A stretch of DNA of 37,408 nucleotides. Origin: Fen-999 sp035505955 (GTDB lineage: Bacteria > Pseudomonadota > Gammaproteobacteria > Burkholderiales > Rhodocyclaceae). Below are positions 7,358 through 15,961 of the stretch, piece by piece. Position 1 is the first letter of the stretch, and every line of letters begins with the position of its first letter. Below the pieces are notes generated by a model, which was not told where the DNA came from, did not search any database, and saw only the letters and a list, made by a program, of their open reading frames with translations. Position numbers and translations under genes: made by a program. The stretch spans positions 1 to 37,408 of the forward strand of contig DATJQH010000171.1 in NCBI GenBank assembly GCA_035505955.1, given 5' to 3'.

Positions 7358-9334
7358 TCAGCTACGACCCAGCCACCATGTCAGAAACGCGAAGACACCA
7401 ATCAGCATCGAGAATGCGTACTGGTAGATGTGTCCGCTCTGCAACAAACGCACGACACCGGCAAAACGACCGACCAGCTTCGCCGATCCGTTCACCGCGA
7501 CGCCATCGATCAGCATCTGGTCGCCGCCCTTCCACAGGCCGCGGCCGACTCCGCGCGCGCCGCCGGCAAAGAACCAGTCGTTGAAGCGATCGAAACCGTA
7601 CTTCTCTTCGAGAATGAAACTCGCGAGGCTGAACTTCTGCTTGATGACGGCCGGCAGGTCCGGCCGCTTGATGTACAGGAACCAGGCAGTGACCGCACCG
7701 GCAAGGGCGAGCCAGAACGGCAAGGACATCAGGCCGTGCAGGATCATCGGCACCACGCCCTGGAACTCGTGCGCCATTTCCTCGATGCCGGGGTGGTTCT
7801 CGCCGATGAAGATCGCATCGCCGAAGTAGCCGCCGAACAGCATCGGCCCGATCAGCCACCCGGACACGATCGCCGGTATCGCGAGCAGGATCAAGGGCAC
7901 CGTGACCACCTTGGGCGATTCGTGCGGCTCGGCATGATGGCCGTGCCCGGCCTCGCCATGGTCGCCGTGGTGGCCGCCGGCATGACGGAAACGCTCCTCG
8001 CCGTGGAAGGCAAAGAAGACGAGCCGGAACGAGTAGAAGCCGCCGACGAAGACGCCAGCCAGCAGGGCCAGGTAGGCAAAGCCGGAACCCCAAATATGCG
8101 AAAGCTGCACCGCCTCGATGATGGAATCCTTGGAGAAGAAGCCCGCGAATGGCGGCAGGCCGGCATTGGCGATGGCGCCAACGAGTACCGTCGCGTAGGT
8201 GATCGGCATGTATTTCCGCAAGCCCCCCATGCGACGCATGTCCTGTTCGTGGTGCATGGCGATGATGACCGAGCCGGCACCCAGGAACAGCACCGCCTTG
8301 AAGAAGGCGTGCGTCATGAGATGGAAGATCGCCGCCGAGTAGGCCGAAGCGCCCAACGCAGCGGTCATGTAGCCGAGTTGCGACAGCGTCGAATAGGCGA
8401 CGACGCGCTTGATGTCGGTCTGCACGATGGCGATCAGCGCCATGAACAGCGCCGTGATGGCGCCGATGATGATCACGAACGACAGCGCGGTCTCGGAAAG
8501 CTCGAACAGCGGCGACATGCGCGACACCATGAAGATGCCGGCCGTCACCATGGTCGCGGCGTGGATCAGTGCCGAGATCGGCGTCGGGCCTTCCATGGAA
8601 TCCGGCAGCCATACGTGCAGCGGAAACTGCGCGGACTTGCCCATGGCGCCGATGAAGAGGCCGATGCAGATCGCCGTCATCAGCGGCCAGCCCGTCACCG
8701 ATTCGGTCATGGCGGCCAGATCCGGTCCCTTGGCAAACACCGCCGCATAATCCAGGCTGCCGGCGTAGGCGGCGATCAAGGCGATGCCCATCAGGAAGCC
8801 GAAGTCGCCGACGCGGTTGACCAGAAAGGCCTTGAGGTTGGCGTAGATGGCGGTCGGTCGGGTGTACCAGAAGCCGATCAGCAGATACGACACGAGGCCC
8901 ACCGCTTCCCAGCCGAAGAAGAGCTGCAGGAAGTTGTTCGCCATCACCAGCATCAGCATCGAGAAGGTGAACAGCGAGATGTAGCTGAAGAAGCGCTGGT
9001 AGCCTGGATCTTCGGCCATGTAGCCGATGGTGTAGATGTGCACCATGAGCGAAACGAAGGTGACGACAACCATCATCACGGCAGTCAGCCGGTCGATGAG
9101 GAAGCCGATCTCGAGTTTCAGGCCGCCCGCTTCCATCCACGTGTAGACGGTACCGCTGAAGGTCTCGCCGGCCAGCACGTCCTGCAGCACCAGAACCGAA
9201 CAGACGAATGAGATGCCGACGCTGAGGATCGTGACCCAGTGCGCGCCCGCACGGCCGATGAACTTGCCGAACAGGCCGGCGACGATGGCGCCGACGAGGG
9301 GTGCAAAAGGAATGATCAGGTACAGGAGCTTCAC
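7358..9334 (-). CDS. nuoL: NADH-quinone oxidoreductase subunit L
   Basis: The distal 658-residue antiporter-like subunit with a long C-terminal lateral helix. Key residues are Glu143 in FFGWEAVGLVS, Lys233 in MGKSAQFPLHVWLPD, Lys346 in THAFFKAVLF and Lys403 in GFFSKDSIIE. An unusual His-rich loop at residues 451-471, with seven histidines among glycines, lies between a transmembrane helix and the lateral helix region. The start is GTG at 9334, four bases after the nuoK stop, with AGGGATGA as a likely ribosome binding site inside the end of nuoK. A long open frame on the opposite strand is a codon-bias shadow. Confidence 0.97.
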   Translation of the reverse strand: MKLLYLIIPFAPLVGAIVAGLFGKFIGRAGAHWVTILSVGISFVCSVLVLQDVLAGETFSGTVYTWMEAGGLKLEIGFLIDRLTAVMMVVVTFVSLMVHIYTIGYMAEDPGYQRFFSYISLFTFSMLMLVMANNFLQLFFGWEAVGLVSYLLIGFWYTRPTAIYANLKAFLVNRVGDFGFLMGIALIAAYAGSLDYAAVFAKGPDLAAMTESVTGWPLMTAICIGLFIGAMGKSAQFPLHVWLPDSMEGPTPISALIHAATMVTAGIFMVSRMSPLFELSETALSFVIIIGAITALFMALIAIVQTDIKRVVAYSTLSQLGYMTAALGASAYSAAIFHLMTHAFFKAVLFLGAGSVIIAMHHEQDMRRMGGLRKYMPITYATVLVGAIANAGLPPFAGFFSKDSIIEAVQLSHIWGSGFAYLALLAGVFVGGFYSFRLVFFAFHGEERFRHAGGHHGDHGEAGHGHHAEPHESPKVVTVPLILLAIPAIVSGWLIGPMLFGGYFGDAIFIGENHPGIEEMAHEFQGVVPMILHGLMSLPFWLALAGAVTAWFLYIKRPDLPAVIKQKFSLASFILEEKYGFDRFNDWFFAGGARGVGRGLWKGGDQMLIDGVAVNGSAKLVGRFAGVVRLLQSGHIYQYAFSMLIGVFAFLTWWLGRS

Positions 9335-9338
9335 GGTC

Positions 9339-9644
9339 TCATCCCTTCAGGCTGTCGAGGTCGTCGACGTCGATCGTGGACATGTTGCGGAACAGCACGA
9401 CCAGGATCGCCAGTCCGATCCCCGACTCTGCCGCTGCGACCGTAAGGATGAAGAACACGAACAGTTGCCCCGCCAGGTTGTCGAGGTAATGCGAAAAGGC
9501 GACGAAGTTCATGTTCACCGCCAGGAGCATGAGTTCGATTGCCATCAGGAGCACGATCAGGTTCTTCCGGTTCAGGAAGATGCCCACGACGCCGATCGAG
9601 AAAAGCAGCGCCGACAGCACGAGATAGTGAGAGAGCGAAATCAT
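9339..9644 (-). CDS. nuoK: NADH-quinone oxidoreductase subunit K
   Basis: A 101-residue, three-helix membrane subunit, normal for the family. It begins MISLSHYLVLSALLFSIGVV and carries the conserved buried acids in LMAIELMLLAVNMNF (helix 2) and TVAAAESGIGLAI (helix 3), part of the proton path next to the quinone site. The start overlaps the nuoJ stop by four bases. Confidence 0.97.
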   Translation of the reverse strand: MISLSHYLVLSALLFSIGVVGIFLNRKNLIVLLMAIELMLLAVNMNFVAFSHYLDNLAGQLFVFFILTVAAAESGIGLAILVVLFRNMSTIDVDDLDSLKG

Positions 9645-10246
9645 TCCGACTCCTTTTCGGCCGGCATCTGGACCACGCGCAGACGGTCGGTATGCTTGAC
9701 GGCAATCTGCTTGACCGGGTCGAGGTGGCGCACGTCCTTGCGTCGGCGCAAGGTCAGCATCACGGCCGCGATGATGGCGACCAGCAGGATGATCGAGGCC
9801 AGTTCGAACGGATACACGTAGTCGGTAAAGAGCAGGCGTCCGAGATCCTTGGTGTTGCTGTAGTCCGCCGGCATCGCCCTGTCCGGGAACGCGACTGTGC
9901 CGAAGTAGTCGCTGGACAGCACCAGCGCCATCTCGCCTGCAAGCAAGAGGCCCAGTGTGGCTGCAAGCGGCATGTAGTTCCAGAAACCCTGGCGCAAACG
10001 CTTGATGTCGATGTCGAGCATCATGACGACGAACAGGAACAGCACCATGACGGCGCCGACATAGACCATGATCAGCGCGATGGCGAGAAATTCGGCCTGC
10101 AGCGTCAGCCAAAGGCCGCCCGCGTTGAAGAAGGCCAGCACCAGGTAGAGCACCGCGTGCACCGGGTTGCGCGCCGTGATGACGCGCACTGCCGCGAAGA
10201 TCAGCAGCGCGGCGAGAACGTAGAAGACGACGGTTTTGCTGTCCAT
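9641..10246 (-). CDS. nuoJ: NADH-quinone oxidoreductase subunit J
   Basis: A 201-residue subunit with five predicted membrane helices. The helix-3 region ALIMVYVGAVMVLFLFVVMM, with its conserved Tyr and pi-bulge glycine, marks NuoJ. The C-terminal tail is charged (residues about 165-201). I chose the ATG at 10246 (MDSKTVVFYVLAALL), five bases after nuoI. An upstream in-frame extension would run back into nuoI and is not plausible. It overlaps nuoK by four bases. Confidence 0.96.
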   Translation of the reverse strand: MDSKTVVFYVLAALLIFAAVRVITARNPVHAVLYLVLAFFNAGGLWLTLQAEFLAIALIMVYVGAVMVLFLFVVMMLDIDIKRLRQGFWNYMPLAATLGLLLAGEMALVLSSDYFGTVAFPDRAMPADYSNTKDLGRLLFTDYVYPFELASIILLVAIIAAVMLTLRRRKDVRHLDPVKQIAVKHTDRLRVVQMPAEKESE

Positions 10247-10251
10247 GGCGG

Positions 10252-10737
10252 TTATCGGAATTTGGCGTCCTGCTCGCGCGCCTTGGCGATTTCCGCTTCG
10301 TAGCGGTCGCCGTTGGCGAGCAGCATCTGCTTGGTGTAGTAAAGGTCGCCGCGCACCTCGCCGTGATATTCGAGGATGTGCGTCTCGACGATGGCGTCGA
10401 CGGGGCAGGCCTCTTCGCAGAAGCCGCAGAAGATGCACTTGGTCAGGTCGATGTCGTAACGCGTCGTGCGCCGGCTGCCGTCCTCGCGTTCGGCCGATTC
10501 GATGGTGATCGCCATCGCCGGGCAGACCGCCTCACACAGCTTGCAGGCGATGCAGCGCTCTTCGCCGTTGGGATAACGGCGCAGCGCATGGAGGCCGCGG
10601 AAGCGCGGCGACTGCGGCGTCTTCTCTTCCGGATACTGGATGGTGATCTTCGGCGCGAACATGTAGCGCAGCGTCACTGCCAAGCCCTGGCGCAGTTCGC
10701 CAAGCGAGAAGGTTCTGAGGAGGTCGCGGGCACCCAT
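10252..10737 (-). CDS. nuoI: NADH-quinone oxidoreductase subunit I
   Basis: A 161-residue ferredoxin-like subunit that carries clusters N6a and N6b between NuoG and NuoB in the peripheral arm. Two 4Fe-4S motifs are clear: CIACKLCEAVCP and CIFCGFCEEACP. The N-terminal LRYMFAPKITIQYPEEK contacts the membrane arm. Gaps to nuoH and nuoJ are nine and five bases. Confidence 0.97.
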   Translation of the reverse strand: MGARDLLRTFSLGELRQGLAVTLRYMFAPKITIQYPEEKTPQSPRFRGLHALRRYPNGEERCIACKLCEAVCPAMAITIESAEREDGSRRTTRYDIDLTKCIFCGFCEEACPVDAIVETHILEYHGEVRGDLYYTKQMLLANGDRYEAEIAKAREQDAKFR

Positions 10738-10746
10738 GTCGTCAGC

Positions 10747-11832
10747 CTATTTCCAGATGTTGAATGGCGACATCATCCAGATGCCGACGACCGGGATCCA
10801 GACCAGACACACCGGCAGGAACACCTTCCAGCCGAGGCGCATGATCTGGTCATACCTGTAGCGCGGGAAGGTCGCGCGCAGCCAAAGGTAGGAGAACAGG
10901 TATAGCGACATCTTGGCCAGCAGCCAGAATACGCTGTCGGGCAGGAAGCCGACCGGGGACAGCCAACCGCCCAGGAAGAAGATGGCGACCATAGCGGACA
11001 TCAGGATCATGTTCGCGTATTCCGCCAGGAAGAACATCGCGAAGGCCATGCCGGAGTACTCGACCATGTGTCCGGCGACGATTTCCGATTCGCCCTCGAC
11101 GACGTCGAATGGCGACCGGTTGGTCTCGGCGACGCCCGAAACCATGTACACGAGGAACATCGGGAAAAGCGGCAGCCAGTTCCAGGACAGGAAGCCGAGC
11201 CCCCAGTCGGCGAACTGGCCGCGTCCCTGGGCGTGCACGATGTCGGTGAGATTGAGACTGTTCGACACCATGAGGATGCAGACCAGCGCCATGCCCATCG
11301 AGATTTCGTACGACACCATCTGCGCCGCGGAGCGCATGCTGCCCAATAGCGGATACTTCGAGTTCGACGACCAGCCGGCGATGATGATGCCGTAGACGCC
11401 GAGCGACGAAAGTGCCAGCAGGAAAAGCACGCCGGCATCGATGTTGGCCAGTACGCCCTCGTCGAAGAAGGGAATCACGGCCCAGACCGCAACGGCCGGC
11501 GCCATGGCCAAAGCCGGGGCGATGAAGAACAGGCTCGGGTCGGCCTTGGTCGGCAGGATCACTTCCTTGACGAAGAGCTTCAGGCCATCGGCAATCGGTT
11601 GCAGCAGACCGAACCAGCCGACCCGGTTCGGGCCGATGCGCACCTGCATGGCACCGATCACGCGGCGTTCGGCGTAAGTCATGTAGGCGACGCCGAGCAG
11701 CAGCGGTACCAGGATCGCCACGATCTTGATGATCACCCACACGAGGGGCCAGGCCGGCTTGAACCAGGCCCACATGGGCTCCCAGTAGGGACCCCAGAGC
11801 CACTCGAAGAAGGCCAGGACCGAAGCTTCCAT
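10747..11832 (-). CDS. nuoH: NADH-quinone oxidoreductase subunit H
   Basis: A 361-residue membrane subunit that forms most of the quinone-binding chamber with NuoB and NuoD. Typical sequences are AYMTYAERRVIGAMQVRIGP and RSPFDVVEGESEIVAGHMVE, the acidic loop of the E channel. I chose ATG at 11832 (MEASVLAFFEWLWG). It shares one base with the nuoG stop (TGATG), which argues for coupling. A longer open frame upstream reads antisense-like, arginine-rich sequence and was not used. Confidence 0.97.
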   Translation of the reverse strand: MEASVLAFFEWLWGPYWEPMWAWFKPAWPLVWVIIKIVAILVPLLLGVAYMTYAERRVIGAMQVRIGPNRVGWFGLLQPIADGLKLFVKEVILPTKADPSLFFIAPALAMAPAVAVWAVIPFFDEGVLANIDAGVLFLLALSSLGVYGIIIAGWSSNSKYPLLGSMRSAAQMVSYEISMGMALVCILMVSNSLNLTDIVHAQGRGQFADWGLGFLSWNWLPLFPMFLVYMVSGVAETNRSPFDVVEGESEIVAGHMVEYSGMAFAMFFLAEYANMILMSAMVAIFFLGGWLSPVGFLPDSVFWLLAKMSLYLFSYLWLRATFPRYRYDQIMRLGWKVFLPVCLVWIPVVGIWMMSPFNIWK

Positions 11833-14147
11833 CAGACGGGCTCCACGGTGACGGCGCCGGTCAGGGCGCCAAGGCCGGCGGTGGCCGGATGCGCCGCGGC
11901 AACGCGCACGCACCCGTCGGCCAGGGTCGGATCAAGCTGCGTGGTGAGCACGCACGGCGTACCACCGAGGCTGACTTTAACGGCTGCGCCGGCGGCAATC
12001 CCTACCTTCGCCAGCGTCGCCGCGTTCATGCGCGCGGCCGGCGCGGCCGCATCGCGCGTGCGCTGCAGGCTTGGCGCGCGGCGCACCAGCGGATCGGCGA
12101 AATGGATCGGCACATCGGCCACCCGTTCCAGGCCGTTGCCCCCGGCGAGCGTGACCGCGACGCCGCTGACAGCATTGTCCATGCCCTCGGCAAGCGCCGG
12201 TTTCGCGCCCAACGCCCGCTCGCGCACCTGCTCGCTGCTGTCGTAATCGAAGCCATCCACACCCAGCAGGTTGCCGAGTACGCGCAGCACCTTCCAGCCC
12301 GGGCGCGTCTCGCCCAGCGGCCGATTCACGGCCTGGAAGGATTGCACGCGGCCCTCGGTATTGATGAAGGTTCCCGACGTCTCGGTGAAGGGCGCAACCG
12401 GAAGAATGACGTCGGCGTAATCGAGCGCCGCAGCCGACTTGAACGGCGAAAGCACGATGACGCTTGCCGCCTGCTTCAGCGCCGCCAGCGCCTGCTGGCC
12501 GTTCGCGCAGTCGAGTTCCGGTTCTGCGTGCAGGACCAGATAGGCCTTGCGCGGCTCCGCCACCATGCGCGCCGCGTCAAGTCCGCCGGAGGCCGGCACC
12601 GCATTGGCGACATAACCACCGACCGAATTGGCCGCGTCGCCCAGAAAGCCGAACTTGCAGCCAAGGTCCGCCGCCAGTTGCTGCGCCAGCCAGTTGATGG
12701 TCGAAGCGCGCGCATGTTGCTGCGCAAAGTTGCCCATCAGGATGGCGACGTTGGACCCCGACGTCAGGCTTGCCGCGATCTGCTTCGCCTCTGGCGAAGC
12801 GGTCACATCTAGATCGCAAGTCGTGCCCTTGATCTCGGCCACGGCCTTGATCAACTCGCCCATCAGGCCCGGCAGGCGGGACGGTGCGCCGATCATCCTG
12901 CCGGCAAGCGGCATCAGCAGATCGTCATCGGCGGCATGAATGACCGAGACCTGCGCGCCGCGTTTTGCGGCCTGGCGCAGGCGCAAGGCGAGAAGCGGGT
13001 GATCCTTGCGCAGGAAGCTGCCGACCACCAGTACGCGATCGAGGGCGCTCAGTTCGTTGATCCGCATGCCCAGCCACGGAACGCCGGCACGTTGCCCCGA
13101 GAAGTCGCTCTGGCGCAGGCGGAAGTCGACGTTGTCGGAGCCCAGCCCGCGCATCAGGGCACCGGCGAGATACATCTCTTCCAGCGTCGAGTGCGGACTG
13201 ACCAGCGCGCCAACCGAAGCAGCGCCGTGATCCCGCGTGATGTCGCGCAAGGCGTGCGCGGCGTAGTCGAGCGCCTGGTTCCATTCGACTTCGCGCCAGG
13301 CGCCACCCTGCTTGATCATGGGCCGCATCAGGCGGTCGGCGGAATTGAGTCCTTCGTAGGAGAAGCGATCCTTGTCGGAAAGCCAGCACTCGTTGAGTTC
13401 TTCGTTCTCGAGCGGCAGCACGCGGTAGACCCGGTCGTGCTTGACCTGGACGATGAGGTTGCTGCCCAGCCCGTCGTGCGGGCTGACCGATTGCCGCCGC
13501 GCCAGTTCCCAAGTGCGCGCGGTAAAGCGGAACGGCTTGGAAGTCAGCGCACCGACGGGGCACAGGTCGATGATGTTGCCGGAGATCTCCGAATCGACGG
13601 TCTTCTCGATGAAGGGCATGATCTCGGCGCGGTCGCCGCGGAACGCCTGGCCGAGTTCCATGAGCCCGGAGATTTCCTGCGTGAAGCGCACGCAGCGGGT
13701 GCAATTGATGCACCGGGTCATGTCCGTGGCAACGAGCGGGCCGAGGTTCTTGTTCAACACGACCCGCTTCTCTTCCTGATAGCGGGAACTGCCGGCGCCA
13801 TAGCCGACGGCGAGATCCTGCAACTGGCATTCGCCGCCCTGGTCGCAGATCGGACAGTCGAGCGGGTGGTTGATGAGCAGGAACTCCATCACGCCCTTCT
13901 GGGCCTTCACGGCCATGTCGGAGTGCGTGAAGACCTTCATGCCCGCGGCCACGGTCGTCGCGCAGGCGGGCAGCGGCTTGGGCGCCTTCTCCACCTGTAC
14001 CAGGCACATGCGGCAGTTGGCGGCGATGGACAGCTTCTTGTGATAGCAGAAGTGCGGAATGTAGATGCCGGCTTCGCGGGCGGCGTTGAGCACCGTGGTG
14101 CCTTCCGCGACCTGCAGCGCCTTGCCGTCGATTTCGATGTCGATCAT
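11832..14147 (-). CDS. nuoG: NADH-quinone oxidoreductase subunit G
   Basis: A 771-residue Fe-S subunit of the NADH dehydrogenase arm. The N terminus is a 2Fe-2S ferredoxin domain (N1b, with Cys in HFCYHK and NCRMCLVQ). Next come the His/Cys cluster N5 in HPLDCPICDQGGECQLQD and cluster N4 in CINCTRCVRFTQE. A large molybdopterin-oxidoreductase-like domain without cofactor follows. The three closely spaced cysteines of the E. coli N7 cluster are missing: the region after RRQSVSPHDGLGSN has none until NECWL. The start at 14147 (MIDIEIDGKALQV) overlaps the nuoF stop by four bases. Confidence 0.97.
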   Translation of the reverse strand: MIDIEIDGKALQVAEGTTVLNAAREAGIYIPHFCYHKKLSIAANCRMCLVQVEKAPKPLPACATTVAAGMKVFTHSDMAVKAQKGVMEFLLINHPLDCPICDQGGECQLQDLAVGYGAGSSRYQEEKRVVLNKNLGPLVATDMTRCINCTRCVRFTQEISGLMELGQAFRGDRAEIMPFIEKTVDSEISGNIIDLCPVGALTSKPFRFTARTWELARRQSVSPHDGLGSNLIVQVKHDRVYRVLPLENEELNECWLSDKDRFSYEGLNSADRLMRPMIKQGGAWREVEWNQALDYAAHALRDITRDHGAASVGALVSPHSTLEEMYLAGALMRGLGSDNVDFRLRQSDFSGQRAGVPWLGMRINELSALDRVLVVGSFLRKDHPLLALRLRQAAKRGAQVSVIHAADDDLLMPLAGRMIGAPSRLPGLMGELIKAVAEIKGTTCDLDVTASPEAKQIAASLTSGSNVAILMGNFAQQHARASTINWLAQQLAADLGCKFGFLGDAANSVGGYVANAVPASGGLDAARMVAEPRKAYLVLHAEPELDCANGQQALAALKQAASVIVLSPFKSAAALDYADVILPVAPFTETSGTFINTEGRVQSFQAVNRPLGETRPGWKVLRVLGNLLGVDGFDYDSSEQVRERALGAKPALAEGMDNAVSGVAVTLAGGNGLERVADVPIHFADPLVRRAPSLQRTRDAAAPAARMNAATLAKVGIAAGAAVKVSLGGTPCVLTTQLDPTLADGCVRVAAAHPATAGLGALTGAVTVEPV

Positions 14148-15472
14148 GACGGCCTCACGGGGAAGGTGCTGCCCTGCCACTGGATCTCCGGCGGCACGAG
14201 GCACTTCTTGTGCTCGATGTGATATTCGAATTCGGGACGGAAATGCTTGAGGAATCCGTTCACCGGCATCGAGGCCGCATCGCCCAGCGGGCAGATGGTG
14301 CGGCCCATGATGTTGCCGGTGAGGTCGCCGAGCAGCGCGAGATCCTCCGGCCGCCCATCGCCGTGTTCGATGCGGCGCAGGATCTTGTGCATCCAGCCCG
14401 TGCCTTCGCGGCAAGGCGTGCATTGGCCGCAGGATTCCTCATAGTAGAACCAGGACAGGCGTTCGAGCGCCTTCACCATGCAGACCGTCTCGTCCATCAC
14501 GATCACGGCGCCGGAGCCGAGCATGGAGCCCGCCTTGGCGATCGAGTCGTAGTCGAGCGTGCAATCCATGATGATGTCGGCAGGCAGCACGGGCGACGAC
14601 GAGCCGCCCGGAATGACCGCCTTGAGCTTTCTGTCGCCGCGCATGCCGCCGGCCATCTCCAGGAGCTTGGCGAACGGCGTGCCCATGGGCACTTCGTAAT
14701 TGCCGGGCTTGTTGACGTGGCCGGAGACCGAGAACAGCTTGGTGCCGCCGTTGTTCGGCTTGCCGAGGTCGAGGTAGGCCTGGCCGCCAAGGCGGAAGAT
14801 GAACGGAACAGCGGCGAAAGTCTCGGTATTGTTGATCGTGGTCGGCTTGCCATAGAGGCCAAAGCTCGCCGGGAACGGCGGCTTCATGCGCGGCTGCCCC
14901 TTCTTGCCCTCGATCGATTCGAGCAGCGCCGATTCCTCGCCGCAGATATAGGCGCCCCAGCCATGGTGGGCGAACAGTTCGAAATCGACGCCCGAGCCGA
15001 GGATGTTCCGGCCGATGAAGCCCGCCGCGCGCGCTTCCGCCAGCGCTGCCTCGAAGCGCTCGTACAGTTCGAAAATCTCGCCGTGGATGTAGTTGTAGCC
15101 GCGCGCGGCGCCCACGGCGTAACCGGCGATCACCATGCCCTCGATCACCGAGTGCGGGTCGAAGCGGAGGATGTCGCGGTCCTTGAATGTGCCGGGTTCG
15201 CCTTCGTCGCTGTTGCAGACGATGTACTTCTCGGCGGATCCCTTGGGCATGAAGCTCCACTTGAGGCCGGTCGGAAAGCCGGCGCCGCCGCGCCCGCGCA
15301 GGACGGCTGTCTTGACTTCGGCGATCACCTGCTCCGGCGTCATCTTCTCGGCCAGGATGCGGCGCAGGGATTGATAGCCGCCGCGTGCCTCGTATTCCTT
15401 GATGCCCCAGCCTGCGTCGCCGCCTGCCCAGCCGGCCGACAGCAGCGGATTGATTGCCGCGACGAGTGCCAT
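14144..15472 (-). CDS. nuoF: NADH-quinone oxidoreductase subunit F (NADH-binding)
   Basis: A 442-residue flavoprotein subunit that binds NADH and FMN and starts electron transfer. The glycine-rich loop RGRGGAGFPTGLKWSFMP binds NADH, and the FMN site includes CNSDEGEPGTFKDRD. The N3 cluster cysteines are in ESCGQCTPCREGTGW and, about 40 residues on, TICPLGDAA. The start ATG at 15472 overlaps the nuoE stop. It works with NuoE and NuoG in the peripheral arm. Confidence 0.97.
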   Translation of the reverse strand: MALVAAINPLLSAGWAGGDAGWGIKEYEARGGYQSLRRILAEKMTPEQVIAEVKTAVLRGRGGAGFPTGLKWSFMPKGSAEKYIVCNSDEGEPGTFKDRDILRFDPHSVIEGMVIAGYAVGAARGYNYIHGEIFELYERFEAALAEARAAGFIGRNILGSGVDFELFAHHGWGAYICGEESALLESIEGKKGQPRMKPPFPASFGLYGKPTTINNTETFAAVPFIFRLGGQAYLDLGKPNNGGTKLFSVSGHVNKPGNYEVPMGTPFAKLLEMAGGMRGDRKLKAVIPGGSSSPVLPADIIMDCTLDYDSIAKAGSMLGSGAVIVMDETVCMVKALERLSWFYYEESCGQCTPCREGTGWMHKILRRIEHGDGRPEDLALLGDLTGNIMGRTICPLGDAASMPVNGFLKHFRPEFEYHIEHKKCLVPPEIQWQGSTFPVRPS

Positions 15473-15951
15473 TACTTGCAATCCTCCAGCAGGCGATCGA
15501 TCTCTTCCGGCGTCATGAAGCTCTTCAAGCGGATGTTGTTCACCAGCATCACCGGCGCATCGCCACAGGCGCCCATGCACTCGCCCTCCTTGAGCGTGAA
15601 CTTGCCGTCTGGCGTCGTCTCGTTGAAATCGATGCCCAGCTTCTGCTTCACGTAGTCGGCAGCGTGGACGCCACCCGACAGCGCGCACGGCAGGTTCGTG
15701 CACACCGTCAGCTTGTACTTGCCGACCGGCGCCAGGTCGTACATGTTGTAGAAGCTCGCAACCTCGAAACCGGCGATGGCCGGCAGGCCGAGGTAGCCCG
15801 CCACGAACTCGATCGTGTCGTTGGCGAGCCAGCCTCTTTCTTCCTGCGCGATCCGCAGCGCCGCCATGATTGCCGACTGGCGCTGGCCCTCAGGATACTT
15901 CGCAATTTCGCGGTCGATCTTGGCCAATGATTCGGGACTCAGCATCGTCAT
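15472..15951 (-). CDS. nuoE: NADH-quinone oxidoreductase subunit E
   Basis: A 159-residue thioredoxin-fold subunit with 2Fe-2S cluster N1a. Its four cysteines are in VCTNLPCAL and GECMGACGDAP. A helical N-terminal domain (KIDREIAKYPEGQRQSAIMA) is normal. I chose ATG at 15951 because AGAGG lies six bases before it; the ATG two codons later is also possible. The gap to the nuoD stop is 10 bases. Confidence 0.95.
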   Translation of the reverse strand: MTMLSPESLAKIDREIAKYPEGQRQSAIMAALRIAQEERGWLANDTIEFVAGYLGLPAIAGFEVASFYNMYDLAPVGKYKLTVCTNLPCALSGGVHAADYVKQKLGIDFNETTPDGKFTLKEGECMGACGDAPVMLVNNIRLKSFMTPEEIDRLLEDCK

Positions 15952-15961
15952 ACCTTGCCTC

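Noticed and set aside
4053..9211. Long open frames on the plus strand opposite nuoN, nuoM, nuoL and the kinase/Nudix genes (several of 400-630 codons)
   Set aside because: They are His/Arg/Gln/Asp-rich with no recognisable domain, and lie exactly antisense to well-conserved complex I and signalling genes. High third-position G+C explains them.
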